Source: Streptacidiphilus albus JL83
Lineage (GTDB): Bacteria; Actinomycetota; Actinomycetes; Streptomycetales; Streptomycetaceae
Reading direction: 5' to 3'
Length of the DNA stretch: 64,000 nucleotides
NCBI RefSeq assembly: GCF_000744705.1
Contig: NZ_JQML01000001.1
Location: 7,450,017 to 7,514,016, forward strand
Shown here in pieces: positions 60,661 to 64,000 of this stretch (position 1 is the first letter of the stretch; each line of letters begins with the position of its first letter). The notes beneath the pieces are model-generated. The model saw only the letters and a list, made by a program, of their open reading frames with translations, was not told the DNA's origin and ran no database searches. Both the position numbers and the translations under genes were made by a program.

Positions 60661-61452
60661 ATGCTTCATGATTCCCATGCCGTTCACGAGCAGCTGGCCG
60701 TCGAACTGTGGAACGCCAAGCGGGAGCGCAAGGCGATACCGCCCATCTCCGCTCGGTATCCTGAGTTCACTGCACAGGACGCCTACGCGATTCAGCGTAC
60801 ATTCCGCACCCTTGAACACAAGAACGGGGCGGTGCATGCCGGATACAAGATCGGCGCCACCAGCCTCGCCATCCAGGAGATGTTCGGCGTCGACCAGCCG
60901 GATTTCGGCTTCCTGACCGAAGGCATGCTTCTCGCCGACGGCGCCTGCCTCGACCCGGGATGGTTCATCTCACCCAAGGTCGAGGGGGAGATCGCGTTCC
61001 GGATCGGCGCCGACCTCTCCGATCCCCGTACGACGGCGGCGGATGTACTGGCCGTCACCACCGAGGTCTACCCGGCCCTGGAGGTGCTCGACAGTCGCAT
61101 CGAGAACTGGGACATCGCGTGGGTGGACACCGTCGCGGACAACGCCTCGTCGGCCATGGCCGTCCTGGGTGCGGCCGTTGCCTTCGACGGGCGCGACCTC
61201 GCCGCCGAGACGATGGTGTTCGAGTCGGGTGACTTCGTGCAGACGGCGAAGGGCTCGGCCGTGCTGGGGCACCCGGCGGAGTCCGTGGCATGCCTGGTGC
61301 GCATCCTGGCCTCTTTCGGTGCGGGGATCGGTGCCGGCGACCTGGTCCTGGCCGGATCGCTGGCCGCAGCGGTCGATCTTGAGGCAGGCGCCACCGTCAG
61401 GGCGTCATTCGGGTCCCTGGGATCCGTGTCCCTCTCTGTTTTCGGCAAGTGA
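60661..61452 (+). CDS. 2-oxopent-4-enoate hydratase-like enzyme (MhpD/DmpE family)
   Basis: A 263-aa member of the fumarylacetoacetase-fold hydratase/decarboxylase family. Metal ligands are likely the two Glu in SPKVEGEIAF, with support from YPALEVLDSRIENWD and DNASSA. In catabolism it adds water to 2-oxopent-4-enoate; here the reverse dehydration of the aldol product is inferred. ATG 60661 matches the family N-terminus; the frame above it is not credible. It could instead be a 4-oxalocrotonate decarboxylase relative, but the pairing with aldolase favours the hydratase. Confidence 0.88.
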   Translation: MLHDSHAVHEQLAVELWNAKRERKAIPPISARYPEFTAQDAYAIQRTFRTLEHKNGAVHAGYKIGATSLAIQEMFGVDQPDFGFLTEGMLLADGACLDPGWFISPKVEGEIAFRIGADLSDPRTTAADVLAVTTEVYPALEVLDSRIENWDIAWVDTVADNASSAMAVLGAAVAFDGRDLAAETMVFESGDFVQTAKGSAVLGHPAESVACLVRILASFGAGIGAGDLVLAGSLAAAVDLEAGATVRASFGSLGSVSLSVFGK

Positions 61453-61499
61453 GTTCTTTTGCAGCTCTCTCCGTGCGACACACGCGCGACCCCAGTACC

Positions 61500-63080
61500 G
61501 AAAGGGAGTGATTGGTAATGCAAACGTCAGATGCTGTTGTTTTTGCCGAGGATCGGTCGTTTGAGTCGCACGCGGCGTTGGTCGGCGGTTCGGTGCAGGC
61601 GGCTTTTGCGGCTCAGGTGCTGCGGTCCCCGGATGCGGTGGCGGTGCGGTGTGCGGGGCGGGAGTTGTCGTACCGGGAGTTGGACGAGCGGGCGAACCGG
61701 TTGGCGCACGGGTTGGTGGGTCTGGGGGTGGGTGCGGAGGCGCCGGTGGCGGTGCTGATGGAGCGTTCGGTGGACCTGGTGGTGGCGCTGCTGGCGGTGC
61801 TGAAGGCCGGGGCGTTCTATCTGCCGTTGCACAGTGGCTCTCCGCTGGAGCGGATGCAGTGGATCGTCGACGAGACCTGTGCGCCGGTGCTGCTGGCCGA
61901 CGCCGCGACGCGTGGCCGTGGCCTGCCCACCGCTGACACCGTGCTGCTGGTCGACGATGACGAGGAGTTGGCCGGGCTGCCGAGTGGTGATCCGGGGGTG
62001 GCGGGCCGGCCGGAGCAGTTGGCGTATGTGATGTACACGTCTGGTTCGACGGGGCGTCCCAAGGGGGTGGCGGTGACGCACCGGGACATCCTGGAGTTGG
62101 TGGTGGACGGGATGTTCGGGCCGGGTGCGCACGAGCGGGTGCTGATGGTGGCTCCGTATGCGTTCGATCCCTCGACCTACGAGTTGTGGGTGCCGTTGCT
62201 GCACGGTGGGCGGACGGTGGTGACGCCCGAGGGTGATCTGAGTGTGGCGACGCTGGCGCGGTTGATCGCGGAGGAGCGGATCACCGGGCTGCAGGTGACG
62301 GCGGGTCTGTTCCGGGTGATGGCGGAGGAGGACCCGGGCTGCTTCGCCGGTGTCCGGGAAGTGATCACCGGTGGTGACGTGATCTCGCCGACCGCCGTCC
62401 GCCGGGTCCTGGAACACTGCCCCGACACCCTCGTGCGCTGCGCCTACGGCCCCACCGAGACCACCCTGTTCGCCACCCAGCACCCCTGGACCGCGACCGA
62501 CACCGTACCCGCGCCGATCCCGGTCGGGCGTCCGCTGGACGGCATGCGGGCCTATGTCCTGGACGACATGCTTTCGCTGGTGCGGCCGGGTGTGGCCGGG
62601 GAGCTGTATCTGGCGGGTGCGGGGCTGGCCCGGGGCTACTTCGGGCGGGCGGACCTGACGGCGGAGCGGTTCGTGGCCGATGCCTTCGGTCCGGCCGGCG
62701 GCCGGATGTACCGCACCGGGGACCTGGCCCGCTGGTCCGACGAGGGGCTGCTGGAGTTCGTGGGCCGGGTCGACGACCAGGTCAAGATCCGCGGGTTCCG
62801 CATCGAACTCGGCGAGATCGAAGCGGTACTGGGCCGCTTCCCGGGACTGTCGCAGGTGGCGGTGGTGGCCCGCGAGGACCAGCCGGGCGACAAGCGCCTG
62901 GTGGCCTACCTCGTCGCCGAGACCGGCACCGACGCCCCGAACACCGTGGACACCGTCGACACCGACGCGCTGCGCGCGCACACCGCCGGCCTGCTGCCGG
63001 AGTACATGGTCCCCACCGCGTTCCTCGTGCTCGACCAACTCCCGCTGACCACCAACGGCAAGGTCGACTACCGGGCCCTG
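61500..63080 (+). repeat. A-domain duplication, copy 3 (A-T-TE NRPS)
   Basis: Inverted relative to copies 1 and 2. Similarity drops sharply near 63090, just before the T domain, so the exchanged unit is the ribosome site plus the A domain. Confidence 0.9.
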
Positions 63081-64000
63081 CCCGTCCCGGACATGTCGAC
63101 GACCACCCGGACCGGGCGGGGCCCGCGCACCCCGCGCGAGGAGATCCTGTGCGGCCTGTTCGCCGAGCTCCTGGGCGTGCCCACGGTCGGCATCGACGAC
63201 AGCTTCTTCGAGTTGGGCGGCCACTCCCTGTTGGCGACCCGCCTGGTCAGCCGCATCCGAGCGATCCTGGGTGTGAAGCTCTCGATTCGCAGCCTGCTCA
63301 AGACTCCCACCGTGGCCGCTCTGTCGAACCTGGGCCAGGCGGACAGCGAGGAACAGGACAGCGGACTGGAGCCCGTGCTGAACCTGCGGCCGGTCGGCAG
63401 CCGTCCGCCGCTGTTCTGCGTGCACCCCGGCGGCGGCATGGCCTGGTGCTACGCCGGGCTGCTGCGCTACGCCCCGAAGGAGCACCCGGTGTACGGGCTC
63501 CAGGCCCGTGGACTGGCCGGGGACGAGCCTTTCCCCGCCGATATGGATGAGTTGATCGAGGACTACCTCGGCCGAATCCGAGCGATCCAGCCGTCCGGCC
63601 CGTACGCCCTCCTGGGCTGGTCCTTCGGCGGCAAGGTCGCCCACACCCTGGCGGCCCGCCTCCAGCAGGAGGGCGAGCAGGTGTCCCTGCTGGCCGTGCT
63701 CGATGCCGGCATCGGAGGACACGCCGGCGCGGACAGTACGCGCAGCCAGCGCGATCTCCTGGAACTCGCGTTCGACGGAATCGGAGCCTTCTACGCCGAG
63801 CCGGGTGACGAGCCGATCGAGATGCCGCGAATCCTCGAGATTCTCAAGTCCCATGGCGGAACACTGGCCAGCCTTGAGGAGCGGACTGTCGCCGCTCTCA
63901 TCGACATCACGGAGAACAACCTCAGGATCAGCCGGGCGACAGCCACCGAGCGGTTCGACGGCGACATGCTCTTCTTCGAGGCGGCCGGGCCGGACGGTGC
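61518..64000 (+). CDS. NRPS A-T-TE, cut by the window end
   Basis: At least 827 aa. One adenylation domain (residues ~20-515, hand-read code DPYQIGALFK), one carrier domain ([14 protein letters not shown]) and a type I thioesterase ([31 protein letters not shown]). No C domain precedes the A domain. The A domain and 18 bases before the ATG are nearly identical to the start of the three-module NRPS. It may load an arylglycine for tailoring and then release or transfer it, or make a short product itself. AAAGGGAGTG precedes ATG 61518. The TE is incomplete here. Confidence 0.92.
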   Translation, partial: MQTSDAVVFAEDRSFESHAALVGGSVQAAFAAQVLRSPDAVAVRCAGRELSYRELDERANRLAHGLVGLGVGAEAPVAVLMERSVDLVVALLAVLKAGAFYLPLHSGSPLERMQWIVDETCAPVLLADAATRGRGLPTADTVLLVDDDEELAGLPSGDPGVAGRPEQLAYVMYTSGSTGRPKGVAVTHRDILELVVDGMFGPGAHERVLMVAPYAFDPSTYELWVPLLHGGRTVVTPEGDLSVATLARLIAEERITGLQVTAGLFRVMAEEDPGCFAGVREVITGGDVISPTAVRRVLEHCPDTLVRCAYGPTETTLFATQHPWTATDTVPAPIPVGRPLDGMRAYVLDDMLSLVRPGVAGELYLAGAGLARGYFGRADLTAERFVADAFGPAGGRMYRTGDLARWSDEGLLEFVGRVDDQVKIRGFRIELGEIEAVLGRFPGLSQVAVVAREDQPGDKRLVAYLVAETGTDAPNTVDTVDTDALRAHTAGLLPEYMVPTAFLVLDQLPLTTNGKVDYRALPVPDMSTTTRTGRGPRTPREEILCGLFAELLGVPTVGIDDSFFELGGHSLLATRLVSRIRAILGVKLSIRSLLKTPTVAALSNLGQADSEEQDSGLEPVLNLRPVGSRPPLFCVHPGGGMAWCYAGLLRYAPKEHPVYGLQARGLAGDEPFPADMDELIEDYLGRIRAIQPSGPYALLGWSFGGKVAHTLAARLQQEGEQVSLLAVLDAGIGGHAGADSTRSQRDLLELAFDGIGAFYAEPGDEPIEMPRILEILKSHGGTLASLEERTVAALIDITENNLRISRATATERFDGDMLFFEAAGPDG

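Noticed and set aside
57635-61452. A catabolic aromatic meta-cleavage operon
   Set aside because: No ring-cleaving dioxygenase, semialdehyde hydrolase or transport gene is present; a methyltransferase interrupts the set and it is directly followed by an NRPS gene in the same direction.
61527-63854. 775-codon leftward open frame opposite the A-T-TE gene
   Set aside because: Shadow of the A domain; it resembles the equally spurious antisense frames over the other A-domain copies because the DNA is duplicated.

Overview
The window is high-GC actinomycete DNA, most likely from a Streptomyces- or Kitasatospora-type chromosome. This rests on codon bias, GTG/TTG starts with strong GGAGG-type ribosome sites, many secreted proteins with Ala-rich signal peptides, a GH59/CBM13 glycosidase, MmyB-type XRE and HisKA_3/LuxR regulators, AurF-type oxygenase and NRPS content. 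No rRNA or complete tRNA gene was found.

Region 1 (1-36.0 kb) is mixed accessory chromosome. It holds a secreted I36/FG-GAP protein; an IS1182-type element (2191-4097) inserted into the start of a small gene beside a TetR regulator; a CMD-fold protein coupled to an XRE regulator; a secreted Ig-like protein; an M48 protease operon; a two-component system between transposase remnants; a GH59-type glycosidase; an ArsR/esterase pair; a PEBP protein; two helical-repeat proteins; a P450; a TetR/diiron oxygenase pair; an isochorismatase-fold hydrolase; a 2H phosphoesterase; a phosphotransferase; and a GlxA-type regulator facing a small ABM monooxygenase across a perfect 37-bp palindrome.

Region 2 (36.36-36.44 kb) is a boundary: a fragment resembling the 3' end of tRNA-Pro, followed by a strong hairpin terminator. 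It looks like the scar or attachment site of an integrated island.

Region 3 (36.49-64 kb and beyond) is a nonribosomal peptide cluster in two divergent arms around about 52.2-53.06 kb. The left arm runs leftward: small leader ORF, 100-aa protein, ParB/StrR-type regulator, three-module NRPS (A-T-C-A-T-C-A-T-TE), MFS exporter, HpgT-type aminotransferase, P450, and an unrecognised 362-aa protein. The right arm runs rightward: MbtH, hydroxymandelate synthase, hydroxymandelate oxidase, FAD halogenase, acylating aldehyde dehydrogenase, 4-hydroxy-2-oxovalerate aldolase, C-methyltransferase, 2-oxopentenoate hydratase, and a second NRPS (A-T-TE) cut off by the window end.

HmaS, Hmo and HpgT supply 4-hydroxyphenylglycine, and the halogenase probably chlorinates a phenol ring. 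The aldehyde dehydrogenase/aldolase/hydratase set is an aromatic meta-cleavage pathway apparently run backwards to build an alpha-keto acid, which the MppJ-like methyltransferase would methylate at C3. This is the logic proposed for the 2-amino-3,5-dimethylhexenoate unit of cyclomarin. Finding both modules together with an A-T-TE NRPS suggests an uncharacterised, probably chlorinated, peptide. I do not recognise the product.
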